Assembly: GCF_032098525.1 (NCBI RefSeq)
Contig: NZ_CP134890.1
Location: 930,001-994,000 of the forward strand
Reading direction: 5' to 3'
Source of the DNA: Flavobacterium sp. PMTSA4
GTDB lineage: Bacteria > Bacteroidota > Bacteroidia > Flavobacteriales > Flavobacteriaceae
Length of the DNA: 64,000 nt
Shown here: positions 43,001-52,187 of the stretch, in pieces
Layout: the number at the start of each line of letters is the position of its first letter
Numbering within the stretch: position 1 is the stretch's first letter
Notes under the pieces: model-generated
The model's database searches: none
What the model saw: only the letters and a program-made list of their open reading frames with translations
Told to the model about the DNA's origin: nothing
Position numbers and translations under genes: made by a program

Positions 43001-43849
43001 ATGAAAAAAATTCAGCAATTCATACTCGTTAAGTCAATTGGTTTCTACATAAACCTGCTAAGTTTTATAAATATTGAAAAGGCAAAAAAATTGTCTTATG
43101 AATTATTTAGTCAGCCAAGGAAAGGAAAAATTAAAAAAGAAAAACTTCCTAAAACATTAACAACTGCTGTTCATGAAAATTTTACCTTTCAAAATGAAAC
43201 AATTCAATGTTACCGTTGGACTGGAACAGAAGATGTTATATTATTAGTTCATGGTTGGGAAAGTAATTCATCTCGTTGGAAAAAATTATTACACCAACTA
43301 AAACCTCTAGGCAAAACTATTGTTGCCATTGATGCACCTGCACATGGATTAAGTAGTGGAAAAGAATTTAATGCACCAAAATATGCCGAATTTATTCAAG
43401 TGGTTTCACAAAAATACCAACCAAAATACATAATTGGACATTCTGTTGGTGGTGCAGCGATTAGTTACTATTTGCATAAATTCAATTCTACAACAATTGA
43501 AAAAGTAGTTTTATTAGGTTCGCCTTCTGATTTCAAAATAATCAGCAACAATTATGTTTCTTTATTAAGCTTAAATAATAAAGTTAAAAACTCACTCGAA
43601 AATTTATATCATCAAAAATTTAACATTCATATTGATGATTTCAAAGGTCACTACTTTGCTAAAAATTTCACTCAAAAGGCACTAATTGCCCACGATATTG
43701 ATGATGATATCGTTTTGGTTGAAGAAGGAAAAAAATATGCTTCTGCTTGGAAAAATGCTGAATATATTGAAACCAAAGGATTAGGACACAGCATGCATGA
43801 TATAACTTTATATCAAAAAATATCCGATTTCATACATCTAGAAAATTAA
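43001..43849 (+). CDS. Alpha/beta hydrolase
   Basis: A 282-residue hydrolase-fold protein. The oxyanion region ILLVHGWESNSSRW (about 80-93) precedes DAPAHGLSSG, the nucleophile Ser148 lies in IIGHSVGGAA, and a late GLGHSMHD provides the His. The substrate is unknown; carboxylesterase or lipase-like activity is the family expectation. The start codon follows directly on a terminator, so translation would need a read-through transcript or a promoter overlapping the hairpin. A later start is possible because the first 40 residues are poorly conserved in type. Confidence 0.85.
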   Translation: MKKIQQFILVKSIGFYINLLSFINIEKAKKLSYELFSQPRKGKIKKEKLPKTLTTAVHENFTFQNETIQCYRWTGTEDVILLVHGWESNSSRWKKLLHQLKPLGKTIVAIDAPAHGLSSGKEFNAPKYAEFIQVVSQKYQPKYIIGHSVGGAAISYYLHKFNSTTIEKVVLLGSPSDFKIISNNYVSLLSLNNKVKNSLENLYHQKFNIHIDDFKGHYFAKNFTQKALIAHDIDDDIVLVEEGKKYASAWKNAEYIETKGLGHSMHDITLYQKISDFIHLEN

Positions 43850-44019
43850 AGAAAGTTATTTTTATAAACTCAAACTTTTGATTTTCAGAAACTTTTTTAT
43901 TTAAACAAAACTTCACTTCTACATTTTCATTATTTCTTTTAAAAAAAGGAGTATTGAAACAATAATTTGCTATTTTTAACGAAAACATTAACAAATTACC
44001 AATTACAATATAAATTAAC

Positions 44020-46638
44020 ATGAAAATCCTAAAAATACAAGCGTTACGTGGACCAAACATTTGGAGTATAAATAGAAAAAAACTAATCCAAATGAGATTA
44101 GATTTAGAAGAAATGGAACAGTTTCCAACTAATAAAATCGATGGTTTTAGAGAACGTATAGAAGCCATGTTTCCTACTATGATAGAACATCGTTGCTCCG
44201 AAGGAACGCGAGGTGGTTTTTTCTCTAGAATAGAGCGTGGAACATGGATGGGACATGTTATTGAACATATTGCATTAGAAATACAAACATTAGCCGGTAT
44301 GGAAACTGGCTTTGGAAGAACTAGGGAAACAAAAACACCTGGTGTTTACAATGTGGTTTTTAGTTATACCGAAGAAAATGTAGGTCTTTTTGCTGCTGAA
44401 AGTGCTGTAGCCATTGCTGAAGCATTAATTGCAGGAAATAATTATGATGTTGAAGCTGATATCCAAAAGATGCGAGAAATTCGCGAACGTGTTCGTCTTG
44501 GACCATCAACTGGAAGTATCGTTGAAGAAGCGGTTTCAAGAGATATTCCTTGGATTCGATTAGGAACAAATTCTTTGGTTCAATTGGGTTATGGAATCAA
44601 TCAGATGCGTTTTCAAGCAACAATTACTTGTAAAACATCAAATATTGCAGTTGACATTGCCTGTAACAAAGAAGAGACTAAAAGAATGCTTGATATGGCT
44701 TCCATACCTGTTGCCAGCGGAGGAATTTGTGTTGATGAAGAAGATTTAGAAGATGTTGTTAAAAAAATTGGCTATCCAATAGTTATTAAACCTTTGGATG
44801 GTAATCACGGAAAAGGTGCTTCTATAAACGTTAAAACTTGGGAAGATGCGGTTGAAGGTTTGGCTTATGCCAAAAAATATAGTCGTAGAGTAATTGTAGA
44901 AAAATTTATCACAGGTTTTGACTTCAGAGTTTTGGTAATTGACAACAAATTGGTTGCTGCCGCAAAAAGAGAACCTGCACATGTTAAAGGCGATGGAGTT
45001 CACAATATTCAACAATTAATTGATGAAACTAATTTAGATCCAAGACGTGGTTATGGGCATGAAAATGTTTTAACCCAAATAGATGTTGACAGAGACACAA
45101 CAGATTTATTAGAAAAATTAGGTTATACATTAGAAACAGTTCCAAGAAAAGATGAAGTTGTTTATTTGAAATCAACTGCAAATTTAAGTACAGGTGGAAC
45201 TTCATTAGATGTAACAGACATGATGCATCCTGAAAATATTTTTTTGTGCGAACGTATTTCTAGAGTTATTGGTCTTGATGTTTGTGGTATAGATATTATG
45301 GCAGAAAATTTAACACAACCTTTGAAAGAAAACGGAGGTTGTATCCTTGAAGTTAATGCAGCTCCAGGTTTCAGAATGCACTTAGCACCAAGTGAAGGTT
45401 TACCAAGAAACGTTGCCGCACCAGTAATTGATATGCTTTATCCTCCAGGAAAAGAAAGTAGAATTCCAATTATTGCAGTAACTGGAACAAATGGAAAAAC
45501 TACCACTACCCGATTAATTGCACATATTGTAAAAAATAACGGTTACAAAGTAGGTTTTACAACATCAGATGGAATTTATATTCAAAACCACATGATGGAA
45601 AAAGGCGATACAACTGGACCAATTTCTGCTGAATATATTTTGAAAGATCCAACCGTTGAATTTGCAGTTTTAGAAACAGCTCGTGGTGGAATTCTACGCG
45701 CAGGATTAGGTTTTGGTCGTTGTGATATTGCAATTATTACTAACATCCAAGAAGATCATTTAGGACTTTCTGACATTCATACTTTGGACGATTTGGCACG
45801 TGTAAAAAGTGTTGTTGTTCGTAGTGTTAAAAAGGATGGTTGGGCAATTCTTAATGCCGAAGATGAACACTGCATGAAAATAGCAAACGAGTTAAGTTGC
45901 AACATTGCATATTTCAGCATGGATGAAGATAATCCAAAGGTAAAACAACTATCAAAAGAAGGTAAAATTGTAGCTGTTTATGAAAACGGATTTATCACCA
46001 TCAAAAAAGGTGAATGGAAAATCAGAATTGAGAAGGCAACTCACGTTCCATTAACGCTTGGAGGAAAAGCTCGATTTATGATTGCTAATGTTTTAGCCGC
46101 ATCCTTAGCCAGCTATTTGTATGGTTTTAAAACAGAAGACATTAGTTTATCATTACAAACTTTTATACCAAGTGCTGCACAAACACCGGGAAGAATGAAT
46201 ATCTTTGAGTTTAAGAAATTCAAAGTATTGATTGACTTTGCTCATAATCCTGCCGGTTATAAAGGTGTTGAAGATTACCTGAGTTCTGTAGAAGCAACAA
46301 AAAAAATTGGAATTATCGCAGGTGTTGGTGATAGACGCGACGAAGATATTCGAGATTGTGCTACGATTGCTGCTAGAATGTTCGATCATATCATTATTCG
46401 TCAGGAAAAACACTTACGTGGTAGAACCGAAGAAGAAATTATCGGTTTGATTATGGAAGGAATTGAGGCTTCTGGAAAATCTGTAACCACCGAAATTATT
46501 AAACGCGAAGTTGAAGCAATTAAACACGCTATAAGCAATGCTGAAGACGGCAGTTTTATCACTGCTTTGAGCGATGTAGTTACTAATGCTATTGAAATTG
46601 TTCAAGAATATCTTGATAAGGAAAATGAAGAAGATTAA
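44020..46638 (+). CDS. cphA: Cyanophycin synthetase
   Basis: An 872-residue cytoplasmic enzyme that polymerises aspartate and arginine into the storage peptide cyanophycin. The length equals that of classical CphA1. An N-terminal domain is followed by an ATP-grasp domain (about 215-475, with VIKPLDGNHGKGASINV and ILEVNAAPGFRMHLAPSEG) and a Mur ligase-like domain whose P-loop is GTNGKTTTTR near residue 489, with LETARGGILRAGLGF and ITNIQEDHLG further on. No cyanophycinase or isoaspartyl peptidase gene is adjacent. It lies 5 bases before the mechanosensitive channel gene. Confidence 0.95.
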   Translation: MKILKIQALRGPNIWSINRKKLIQMRLDLEEMEQFPTNKIDGFRERIEAMFPTMIEHRCSEGTRGGFFSRIERGTWMGHVIEHIALEIQTLAGMETGFGRTRETKTPGVYNVVFSYTEENVGLFAAESAVAIAEALIAGNNYDVEADIQKMREIRERVRLGPSTGSIVEEAVSRDIPWIRLGTNSLVQLGYGINQMRFQATITCKTSNIAVDIACNKEETKRMLDMASIPVASGGICVDEEDLEDVVKKIGYPIVIKPLDGNHGKGASINVKTWEDAVEGLAYAKKYSRRVIVEKFITGFDFRVLVIDNKLVAAAKREPAHVKGDGVHNIQQLIDETNLDPRRGYGHENVLTQIDVDRDTTDLLEKLGYTLETVPRKDEVVYLKSTANLSTGGTSLDVTDMMHPENIFLCERISRVIGLDVCGIDIMAENLTQPLKENGGCILEVNAAPGFRMHLAPSEGLPRNVAAPVIDMLYPPGKESRIPIIAVTGTNGKTTTTRLIAHIVKNNGYKVGFTTSDGIYIQNHMMEKGDTTGPISAEYILKDPTVEFAVLETARGGILRAGLGFGRCDIAIITNIQEDHLGLSDIHTLDDLARVKSVVVRSVKKDGWAILNAEDEHCMKIANELSCNIAYFSMDEDNPKVKQLSKEGKIVAVYENGFITIKKGEWKIRIEKATHVPLTLGGKARFMIANVLAASLASYLYGFKTEDISLSLQTFIPSAAQTPGRMNIFEFKKFKVLIDFAHNPAGYKGVEDYLSSVEATKKIGIIAGVGDRRDEDIRDCATIAARMFDHIIIRQEKHLRGRTEEEIIGLIMEGIEASGKSVTTEIIKREVEAIKHAISNAEDGSFITALSDVVTNAIEIVQEYLDKENEED

Positions 46639-46643
46639 TTAAC

Positions 46644-48515
46644 ATGAAATACAAATTATCACTTTTACTTTTATTCATTGTTTGTTCCATAAGTTTTGGT
46701 CAGATACAAGATTCTATAACTCAGAAAAAGAAAATTGATTCGCTCAACACAATTCTTTTGAATGATTATAATCAAAAACTAACCGAATTAAAAAAAGAAC
46801 AAAGCAAAGATTCATTAAAAAAAATAGAACTTGAAAATGAATTAAAAGGTTTAAAAAACACCGATAATTTAAAAAAAGAAGAACTCTTATCAGAACTAAA
46901 CCGATTAAGAGATGCTGAAAACAATAGACTAGAACTAAAAAGAGCTCGAATTGATTCTTTAAAAGCAACAGCAACAGGATTTCCAGTAAGAGGTTTTTTT
47001 AATGATACTCTATTTATAATTTATAGTAAAATTGGTAGTTTTTCTGCTGAAGAACGTGCTGCAGCCATTTCAAAACGTATTAACGATTTAAAAGATAAAC
47101 TTGGTTTTGATAAAAAATCATTATCTATTGATAGTGTCGAATCAAATGTTGATATTGTTTATAAAGATAAAATTATCGTTAGCATAACTGAAAATGATGC
47201 TATTTGGAACGGAACAACCAAGCAAAAACTAGCAGATAACTACAAGTTAATAATAACTAATGCAATCTTAAAATATAAGGATGAAACAAGCTTAACTACG
47301 TTGTTAAAAGAAATTGGTCTAGCATTAATTGTCATTTTAATTTTAGTTCTTTTAATTATTTATTTAAAAAAATTATTCGGGTGGACAGCTAAAAAAATCG
47401 AAGAACAAGAAGGAAAGTTAATTAAAGGAATAAAACTGAAAAACTATGTATTGTTTGATGCTCAAAGGGAAATTAATGTTCTTTTATCGGCTAATACATT
47501 AATAAAATGGCTTTTTATCGCTTTAAGTGTTTACATTGTTTTACCTATTCTTTTCAATATTTTTCCGTGGACACAAGACTTTTCTAAAACTCTATTTGGC
47601 TACATTTTAAACCCATTGAAAAAGATGGCATCAAGTATTTGGCATTATTTGCCAAATCTTTTTACCATTATCATCATAATTATTGTTTTTAGATACATAG
47701 TCAAAGGAATGCATTTTTTGAAAAATGAAATCCAAAACGAAAAACTTCAACTTTCTGGTTTTTATCCCGATTGGGCTAATCCAACATTCCAAATTCTAAA
47801 AGTTGTTTTATACGCTTTTATGTTTGTTTTGATTTTTCCTTATTTACCAGGAAGTGATTCACCAGTATTTCAAGGTGTTTCTGTTTTCTTAGGTTTCCTT
47901 TTCACATTTGGATCTGCGGGTTCATTATCAAACGTAATGGCCGGATTGGTTTTAACGTATATGCGTTTATTCCGAATTGGCGATAGAGTAAAAATTGGGG
48001 ATGTTTTTGGAGATGTCATCGAAAAATCTTTATTGGTAACCCGAGTTAAAACAATTAAAAACGAAATTATCTCAATACCAAATTCAACTGTTATGAGTAG
48101 TCATACTATTAATTATAGTAGCGAAACGGATAGTGTTGGGTTAATTTTGCATTCTACAGTAACTATTGGATATGATGTACCATGGAAAAAAATGCATCAG
48201 GCGTTAATTGATGCTGCTAATAGGACTGAATTACTCTTAAAAGAACCAAAACCCTTTGTTTTACAAACCAGTTTGGACGACTTTTATGTTTCCTATCAAA
48301 TAAATGCCTACACAAAAGAAGCAAACAAACAAGCTACAATCTACTCTGATTTGCATCAAAATATTCAAGATTGTTGTAATGAAGCTGGTATAGAAATTCT
48401 TTCTCCTCATTATCGTGCAGCCCGCGATGGAAACACAACGACAATTCCTGAAAACTATTTAGACAAAGACTATAAAGCTCCCAGTTTTAATGTAAAAATT
48501 AAAAAAGAAGAATAA
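46644..48515 (+). CDS. MscS-family mechanosensitive channel with N-terminal extension
   Basis: A 623-residue protein with a signal peptide (1-19, ending ISFGQ) and a coiled coil (about 25-105). A periplasmic domain (about 115-215) is followed by membrane helices (about 223-245, 285-312, 335-355 and 380-405). The MscS pore helix and beta domain cover about 405-560 (GSAGSLSNVMAGLVLTYMR, IGDRVKIGDVFGDVIE, NSTVMSSHTINYS). Such large MscS-like proteins open under membrane tension. It starts 5 bases after cphA, so the two are co-transcribed. It may protect against osmotic change, but coupling with cyanophycin is only suggested by the arrangement. Confidence 0.92.
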   Translation: MKYKLSLLLLFIVCSISFGQIQDSITQKKKIDSLNTILLNDYNQKLTELKKEQSKDSLKKIELENELKGLKNTDNLKKEELLSELNRLRDAENNRLELKRARIDSLKATATGFPVRGFFNDTLFIIYSKIGSFSAEERAAAISKRINDLKDKLGFDKKSLSIDSVESNVDIVYKDKIIVSITENDAIWNGTTKQKLADNYKLIITNAILKYKDETSLTTLLKEIGLALIVILILVLLIIYLKKLFGWTAKKIEEQEGKLIKGIKLKNYVLFDAQREINVLLSANTLIKWLFIALSVYIVLPILFNIFPWTQDFSKTLFGYILNPLKKMASSIWHYLPNLFTIIIIIIVFRYIVKGMHFLKNEIQNEKLQLSGFYPDWANPTFQILKVVLYAFMFVLIFPYLPGSDSPVFQGVSVFLGFLFTFGSAGSLSNVMAGLVLTYMRLFRIGDRVKIGDVFGDVIEKSLLVTRVKTIKNEIISIPNSTVMSSHTINYSSETDSVGLILHSTVTIGYDVPWKKMHQALIDAANRTELLLKEPKPFVLQTSLDDFYVSYQINAYTKEANKQATIYSDLHQNIQDCCNEAGIEILSPHYRAARDGNTTTIPENYLDKDYKAPSFNVKIKKEE

Positions 48516-48539
48516 TCAAAATTCCTTTTTTAAATAATT

Positions 48540-48574
48540 AACTCCAAAAAGATTAATCTTGATGGAGTTTTTTA
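48540..48574 (+). terminator. Terminator after the MscS gene
   Basis: AACTCCA pairs with TGGAGTT around an inner AAGATTAATCTT palindrome, followed by T residues. Confidence 0.8.
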
Positions 48575-48672
48575 TTGCTTTGTGGTAATTCTATAAATAA
48601 TTCAAAAAACGTTGTAAGTCAAATAGTTGATACATAGGTTAATTTTACAACATAATCAAAAACATAAATATC

Positions 48673-48930
48673 ATGAAAAAGGTAACCCTTATTTTAGCAA
48701 GTGTAGCGATGATGTTGTTTGCATCGTGTAAAGAAGAAACAGAAAAAACAACAGAAAAAACAGTTGTGGTTGAAAAGAGTACAGAAGCTGAAGCACAACC
48801 TGTAGAAGAAACTGATGGTACATCATTGAGTGTTGATAAAAATGGGGTAGAGTTTTCATCTAAAGATGGTGAAAACAAAACAGAAGTTGAAATTAAAGAA
48901 GACGGCGGAAGCGTATCTACCAAAAAATAA
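48673..48930 (+). CDS. Small acidic lipoprotein
   Basis: An 85-residue protein with a lipoprotein signal peptide (MKKVTLILASVAMMLFAS, then Cys19). The mature part is strongly charged, with many Glu/Lys/Thr (TEKTTEKTVVVEKS) and a repeated short pattern, ending SVSTKK; it has no enzymatic motif. It is probably attached to the inner or outer membrane. It is a single gene between two terminators. Function unknown. Confidence 0.75.
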   Translation: MKKVTLILASVAMMLFASCKEETEKTTEKTVVVEKSTEAEAQPVEETDGTSLSVDKNGVEFSSKDGENKTEVEIKEDGGSVSTKK

Positions 48931-48989
48931 TTTGAGCACCTTGTTTGTTCCCGTTTGAATTTTTGAGATTTTCAAATTTTCAAACAACG

Positions 48990-49029
48990 AAAACCTTTGT
49001 CAAAGTTGCCCGCTTTGCAAAGGTTTTTA
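48990..49029 (+). terminator. Terminator after the small lipoprotein gene
   Basis: AAAACCTTTG pairs with CAAAGGTTTT, with an inner CAAAG/CTTTG pair and a T-rich tail. Confidence 0.85.
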
Positions 49030-49035
49030 TGTTTC

Positions 49036-49061
49036 AAAAAAAAAGCGTTCAAATGAACGCT
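49036..49061 (-). terminator. Terminator of the hsp20 gene
   Basis: AGCGTTC-AAAT-GAACGCT, preceded on the plus strand by nine A residues, which is a T-run on the minus strand. It lies 7 bases from the Hsp20 stop codon. Confidence 0.9.
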
Positions 49062-49067
49062 CTTTTA

Positions 49068-49499
49068 TTACATGATTTCTATCAATCGTTTTGGTTTTGG
49101 TAACGCCTCTTCTTTCTTTGGAAGTGCTATTTTTAAAACACCATCTTGATAGTTTGCATTGATGTTTTCTGAGTTAACACTTTCTGGTAACGTAAATGCT
49201 CTTCTGAAAGAAGAATAATTAAACTCTTTTCGGGTATATCTTCCGTCTTGGTCTTTTTCTTCTATTTCATTTTTTTCTTCAGATGAAATAGTTAGTACAT
49301 TGTGATCGATTTCGATGTTAAAATCTTCTTTCTTTTTACCAGGAACAGCCAATTCTAATTCGAAATTCAAATCGGTTTCTTTGATGTTTACAGCTGGTAC
49401 ATCTACACTAAAGTTTTGTACGCCACCCATCCAATCTGGTTTTAGTAATTCATCCAGAATTGATGGAAATCTTAAATTGTTTCTTTTAATTAAGTTCAT
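49068..49499 (-). CDS. Hsp20/alpha-crystallin small heat-shock protein
   Basis: A 143-residue chaperone that holds unfolded proteins. I set the start at the ATG at 49499 (MNLIKRNNLRFPSILDELL), which matches family N-termini; the longer ORF adds 22 unlikely residues. The alpha-crystallin domain covers about residues 35-130 (VDVPAVNIKETDLNFELELAV split by short loops, FNIEIDHNVLTISSE, YSSFRRAFTLPESVN, ANYQDGVLKIALPKKE). The C-terminus ends in a PKRLIEIM tail with an IxI-like motif. It is a single gene with its own terminator. Confidence 0.95.
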   Translation of the reverse strand: MNLIKRNNLRFPSILDELLKPDWMGGVQNFSVDVPAVNIKETDLNFELELAVPGKKKEDFNIEIDHNVLTISSEEKNEIEEKDQDGRYTRKEFNYSSFRRAFTLPESVNSENINANYQDGVLKIALPKKEEALPKPKRLIEIM

Positions 49500-49660
49500 A
49501 ATTCTAGTATTTAAGTTCAACAATAAATTAGTAATTTGCTTATCATTAAGCAAAATATATACCATGACTTAAATTCTGAAATATTGTCTGATTATAAAAG
49601 CTTTAGCTGAATTTTTTGACGACAAATTTTCAATGAAACTGACGATTTTTCAGTTTGAAA

Positions 49661-51295
49661 CTACTTCTCTATTTCTTTTAGACTTTCCATCTTTTTATGC
49701 GCCAAGAAACCTTTGATGTCTTCGAAGTGTTCTTTTACTCTTTTGTTTCCGAACTCGAAAACTTTAGTGGCTAATCCGTCAAGGAAATCACGGTCGTGAG
49801 AAACCAAGATTAACGTTCCGTCAAAGTCGCGAAGTGCTTCTTTGATAATGTCTTTGGTTTTCATGTCTAAGTGGTTTGAAGGCTCATCGAGGATTAATAA
49901 GTTTACTGGTTCTAACAATAATTTAATCATTGCCAAACGTGTTTTTTCTCCTCCTGAAAGTACTTTTACTTTCTTTTGAATATCATCGCCTTGGAACATA
50001 AATGCACCCAAGATGTTTTTTATTTGTGTTCTTACATCGCCAACGGCAATGTTATCTATAGTTTCAAAAATGGTTGCGTTTTCGTCTAACAAAGAAGCTT
50101 GGTTTTGGGCAAAGTAACCTATCTGTGCATTGTGACCAACAGTTACACTTCCGCTGTTGATTTCTATTTCTTTCATGATGGCTTTTATCATGGTTGACTT
50201 TCCTTCACCATTTTTACCCACAAAAGCTACTTTGTCGCCACGTTCGATTACTATGTTTGCGTCTTTGAAGATTAGATGGTCGCCATATGATTTTTCTAAA
50301 TCTTTTACAATAACTGGATATTGCCCAGAGCGAACTGATGGTGGAAACTTTAATCGCAGTGCTGATGTATCCACTTCATCTACTTCTACCAGTTCCAGTT
50401 TTTCTAACATACGCACGCGCGATTGCACTTGTTCTGTTTTTGAAAACGTTCCTCTAAATCGCTCGATGAATGCTTGATTTTCGGCAATGAATTTTTGCTG
50501 CTCATCATAGGCTTTTTGCTGGTGCACTCTTCTGTCTTTTCTAAGCTCTAAGTAATGAGTGTATTTTGCTTTGTAGTCGTATATTCTTCCCATCGTTACT
50601 TCGATGGTTCTGTTGGTAATGTTGTCTACGAATGCTCTATCGTGTGAAATGACCATTACGGCTTTTGCCTGATTGATTAAGAAATCTTCGAGCCATTGAA
50701 TACTGTCCATATCTAAATGGTTGGTTGGCTCATCGAGTAATATTAAATCGGGTTGCTTTAAAAGTATTTTGGCTAACTCAATTCTCATTCTCCAACCACC
50801 TGAAAACTCCGATGTTGGACGGTTGAAATCTTCTCTTTCGAATCCTAATCCTTTTAATACTTTTTCTACTTCGGCTTCATAGTTCACTTCTTCTATAGAA
50901 TAGTATTTTTCGCTTAACTCTGATACTCGTTCTATGAGTTTCATGTAGTCATCGCTTTCATAGTCGGTGCGGATGGTTAGTTGCTCATTGATTTCGTCAA
51001 TCTCGGCTTTCATTTTGAATACTTCTGCAAACGCTTTGGAAGCTTCTTCCATCACCGTACTGTTATCGGCAGTTAACAAATGCTGTGGTAAATAGGCAAT
51101 CACGGCTTCTTTTGGTGCCGAAATATTTCCGCGTGTTGGTTTGTTTTCGCCTGCTACAATTTTTAACAGCGTAGATTTTCCTGCTCCGTTTTTACCCATT
51201 AAGGCAATTTTATCGGTTTCATTAATGGCAAAAGTTACTTCGCTAAAGAGTGTTGTTCCGCCAAATTCTACGGCTATGTCGTTTACAGTAATCAT
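49661..51295 (-). CDS. ABC-F family ATP-binding protein
   Basis: A 544-residue soluble protein with two ABC domains and no membrane segment. Walker A sites are GKNGAGKST (about 35-43) and GKNGEGKST (about 362). The signature motifs are FSGGWRMRIELAK and LSGGEKTRLAM, and the Walker B segments are LILLDEPTNHLDM and LLILDEPSNHLDM. The linker between the domains (about 245-320) is the ribosome-contacting P-site interaction region. ABC-F proteins act on the ribosome in translation or antibiotic protection; this one resembles YbiT/Uup-like members. An exact promoter element lies at 51315. Confidence 0.94.
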   Translation of the reverse strand: MITVNDIAVEFGGTTLFSEVTFAINETDKIALMGKNGAGKSTLLKIVAGENKPTRGNISAPKEAVIAYLPQHLLTADNSTVMEEASKAFAEVFKMKAEIDEINEQLTIRTDYESDDYMKLIERVSELSEKYYSIEEVNYEAEVEKVLKGLGFEREDFNRPTSEFSGGWRMRIELAKILLKQPDLILLDEPTNHLDMDSIQWLEDFLINQAKAVMVISHDRAFVDNITNRTIEVTMGRIYDYKAKYTHYLELRKDRRVHQQKAYDEQQKFIAENQAFIERFRGTFSKTEQVQSRVRMLEKLELVEVDEVDTSALRLKFPPSVRSGQYPVIVKDLEKSYGDHLIFKDANIVIERGDKVAFVGKNGEGKSTMIKAIMKEIEINSGSVTVGHNAQIGYFAQNQASLLDENATIFETIDNIAVGDVRTQIKNILGAFMFQGDDIQKKVKVLSGGEKTRLAMIKLLLEPVNLLILDEPSNHLDMKTKDIIKEALRDFDGTLILVSHDRDFLDGLATKVFEFGNKRVKEHFEDIKGFLAHKKMESLKEIEK

Positions 51296-51601
51296 GGTGT
51301 ATTTTTTGAAGCGGCAAAGATAGATGAAAATAATTATTTGGTTAAAGTTTTATTTATAATCCGTTAGGCTTTCAACTTTAAATTATTGTTTGTCTTAAGA
51401 AAATAATCAAAAAGAAAAAACATATTAATTATATTTTTTCGAACAAATTGCTAAAAATTGAAACGTTACCATAACCCATCCTGCATTCGAGAGAAACTTT
51501 ACGACCATTTACACAAAACCTTAAATCTTTTGTAAGGCTCAATTAAAAACCGTACATTTATTATTGATTTCAAGCGATTAGTAACTTAAAACAAGTAAGC
51601 C
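51296..51601. other. Divergent intergenic region
   Basis: 306 bases between the ABC-F gene (minus) and a lipoprotein gene (plus). It holds the ABC-F promoter element at 51315-51322 and otherwise AT-rich DNA. CTTTTGTAAGG-like sequence occurs near 51525, but I see no further gene or stable hairpin. Confidence 0.5.
51315..51322 (-). promoter_or_regulatory. Promoter -7 element of the ABC-F gene
   Basis: On the minus strand TATCTTTG followed by CCGC, exact to TAnnTTTG, 20 bases before the start codon. Confidence 0.65.
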
Positions 51602-52084
51602 ATGAAAAAAATAATAATGTTCGGTGTTTTGTTTGCTTTGGTAGGATTACAAAGCTGTAAAAAAGAACAAAAACAAGAGACTACTGATGATAGCCAAGCC
51701 CAAAGTGAAATACCTGCAAATGCCAATTGCTATGAAGCAGTATATGAAAAAGACACTTTAAATCTATCTACAATCACTGAAAAAGATGGAAAAATTTCTG
51801 GCCGTTTGGTCATGAATGTATCTGGTGAACCGCTAAGAGATGGTAAAATTGAAGGCAAATTTAAAGGCGACACCTTATTTTGCGCCTATACTTTTACTTT
51901 GGCTTCCCAAAAAGAAGTAACTCACAAAAACCCAATGGCTTTCTTGAAAAAAGGAAACGAACTTATACTGGGTAATGGCGAAATTGAAATGTATCTGGGT
52001 GCTTCTTATTTCAAAAAAAGGAAACCTATTGACTTTGAAAAAGTAAAATATCATTTCACAGCTACTGATTGTGGTGGTGAATAG
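51602..52084 (+). CDS. Lipoprotein of unknown function
   Basis: A 160-residue protein with a lipoprotein signal (MKKIIMFGVLFALVGLQS, then Cys19) and a charged, low-complexity linker (KKEQKQETTDDSQAQSE). A beta-rich domain follows, with repeated G-K pairs (DGKIEGKFKGDTLFCAYTF) and a C-terminal Cys (ATDCGGE) that may bridge with Cys43. No family is recognised. A terminator follows. It is probably outer-membrane anchored. Confidence 0.75.
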   Translation: MKKIIMFGVLFALVGLQSCKKEQKQETTDDSQAQSEIPANANCYEAVYEKDTLNLSTITEKDGKISGRLVMNVSGEPLRDGKIEGKFKGDTLFCAYTFTLASQKEVTHKNPMAFLKKGNELILGNGEIEMYLGASYFKKRKPIDFEKVKYHFTATDCGGE

Positions 52085-52108
52085 AAATTAATAAAAACTT
52101 TTTTTTAT

Positions 52109-52146
52109 AAATCCTGTTTCAGCAATGAGGCGGGATTTTTTATTAA
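52109..52146 (+). terminator. Terminator after the lipoprotein gene
   Basis: AAATCCTG pairs with CGGGATTT (one G-T pair) around a 14-base loop, followed by T residues. Confidence 0.75.
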
Positions 52147-52187
52147 AAATGATATCTTTATCGAAATATAGAAACTGTCCAATCATT

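Noticed and set aside
43830..44168. 112-codon minus-strand frame between the hydrolase and cphA genes
   Set aside because: It overlaps the start of cphA, is rich in Asn/Lys/Phe typical of random AT-rich translation, and has no recognisable motif.
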